NCBI RefSeq assembly: GCF_900142655.1
Contig: NZ_FRBQ01000014.1
Span: forward strand, 1-64,000
Length of the DNA: 64,000 nucleotides
Source: Phytopseudomonas punonensis
GTDB taxonomy: Bacteria > Pseudomonadota > Gammaproteobacteria > Pseudomonadales > Pseudomonadaceae
Direction of reading: 5' to 3'
Shown: positions 63,665 to 64,000 of the stretch, piece by piece
Numbering within the stretch: position 1 is the first letter of the stretch
Layout of the letters: each line of letters starts with the position of its first letter
Notes under the pieces: model-generated
Told to the model about the DNA's origin: nothing
What the model saw: only the letters and a program-made list of their open reading frames with translations
The model's database searches: none
Made by a program: the position numbers and the translations under genes

Positions 63665-64000
63665 ATGCTGAACATCAAGGGTGTCGCCGTCGCGCTGGTG
63701 CTGCTGGCCGGCAACAGCATGGCCGCGGTCTCGCCGCAGGACGCCGCCAAGCTCGGCACTAGCCTGACGCCGCTGGGCGCTGAAAAAGCCGGCAACGCCG
63801 CCGGCACTATTCCGGCATGGACTGGGGGCATCACCAGGGCGCCGGCTGGTTATCAGGGCTCGGGCAAGCACCATGTGGATCCGTTCGCGGGCGACAAACC
63901 ACTGTTCACCATCACCAAGGCGAACCTGGCCCAGTACCGCAATCAGCTGACGCCTGGGCAGATTGCGTTGTTCGAGGCCTACCCGGATACCTTCCAGATG
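63665..64000 (+). CDS. DUF1329 protein (partial at window edge)
   Basis: The first 112 codons of a DUF1329 protein. The signal peptide is LNIKGVAVALVLLAGNSMAA. The mature start has LTPLGAEKAGNAAGTIPAWT, a hallmark of the family, then DPFAGDKPLFTITKANL. DUF1329 is related to LolB/LppX-like lipid carriers and is coupled with DUF1302. The gene lies 15 bp after its partner and runs off the window. Confidence 0.9.
   Translation, partial: MLNIKGVAVALVLLAGNSMAAVSPQDAAKLGTSLTPLGAEKAGNAAGTIPAWTGGITRAPAGYQGSGKHHVDPFAGDKPLFTITKANLAQYRNQLTPGQIALFEAYPDTFQM

Overview
The window reads as chromosome of a high-GC Pseudomonas (gamma-proteobacterium). Evidence is family-level: an NrdA with two N-terminal ATP cones beside NrdB, a minCDE cluster with RluA, a pseudomonad-type FadH with an AraC regulator, DUF1302/DUF1329 proteins, and abundant Pseudomonas-style palindromic intergenic repeats. 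No tRNA, rRNA or CRISPR array was seen. The species cannot be fixed from the sequence alone.

Layout. 1-1620 is an accessory edge: the end of an IS3-family element, half of a 78-bp repeat cut by it, and one AT-rich DUF4062 gene set directly on the nrdB terminator. 1.7-6.8 kb is nrdA-nrdB (class Ia ribonucleotide reductase) with a leader of about 400 nt or more and NrdR-like and DnaA-like sites. 6.8-10 kb holds a lipoprotein phosphatase and a TonB-dependent siderophore receptor. 10.2-13.1 kb is rluA and minCDE. 13.3-20.8 kb carries a GNAT enzyme, RidA and a D-threonine-aldolase-like enzyme with a frameshifted divergent LysR gene, then another LysR gene, an MFS exporter, an SH3-domain envelope protein and a third LysR gene divergent from glucarate dehydratase. 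22-24 kb has small secreted proteins, an isochorismatase-fold protein lacking its cysteine, and an orphan gene behind a full sigma-54 promoter.

24.2-30.7 kb is a phosphate block: PPK2, then pstSCAB with short permeases and no phoU, followed by a translationally coupled pair made of a Fic-like protein that lacks the catalytic histidine and a HAD-type protein. 30.7-40.3 kb contains pgm, a chemoreceptor, an Rrf2 regulator divergent from a thioredoxin-reductase-like flavoprotein, cytochrome c, TreS and serine acetyltransferase, then a 28-residue acidic mini-protein. 40.5-46.7 kb is a compact eight-gene minus-strand operon for metal uptake: PepSY protein, two uncharacterised envelope proteins, a DUF6162-like protein, a zinc/manganese-type ABC transporter and a second atypical binding protein. 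Most of its genes overlap by ATGA.

46.9-50.2 kb is an AraC regulator divergent from fadH. 50.2-54.5 kb is rich in repeats around a coiled-coil protein, a D-cysteine-desulfhydrase-like enzyme and a DUF1853 protein. 54.5-61.2 kb is housekeeping: nadK, a metallophosphoesterase and a rhomboid protease in overlap, a DUF1315/DUF2797 pair, and pepN. The window ends in a sigma-54-promoted DUF1302-DUF1329 operon cut by the edge.

The best candidates for undescribed biology are the Fic-like/HAD pair behind the phoU-less pst genes, the metal operon with its extra envelope proteins, the DUF4062 gene at the nrdB terminator, the sigma-54-controlled orphan at 23.86 kb, and the dispersed repeat families.
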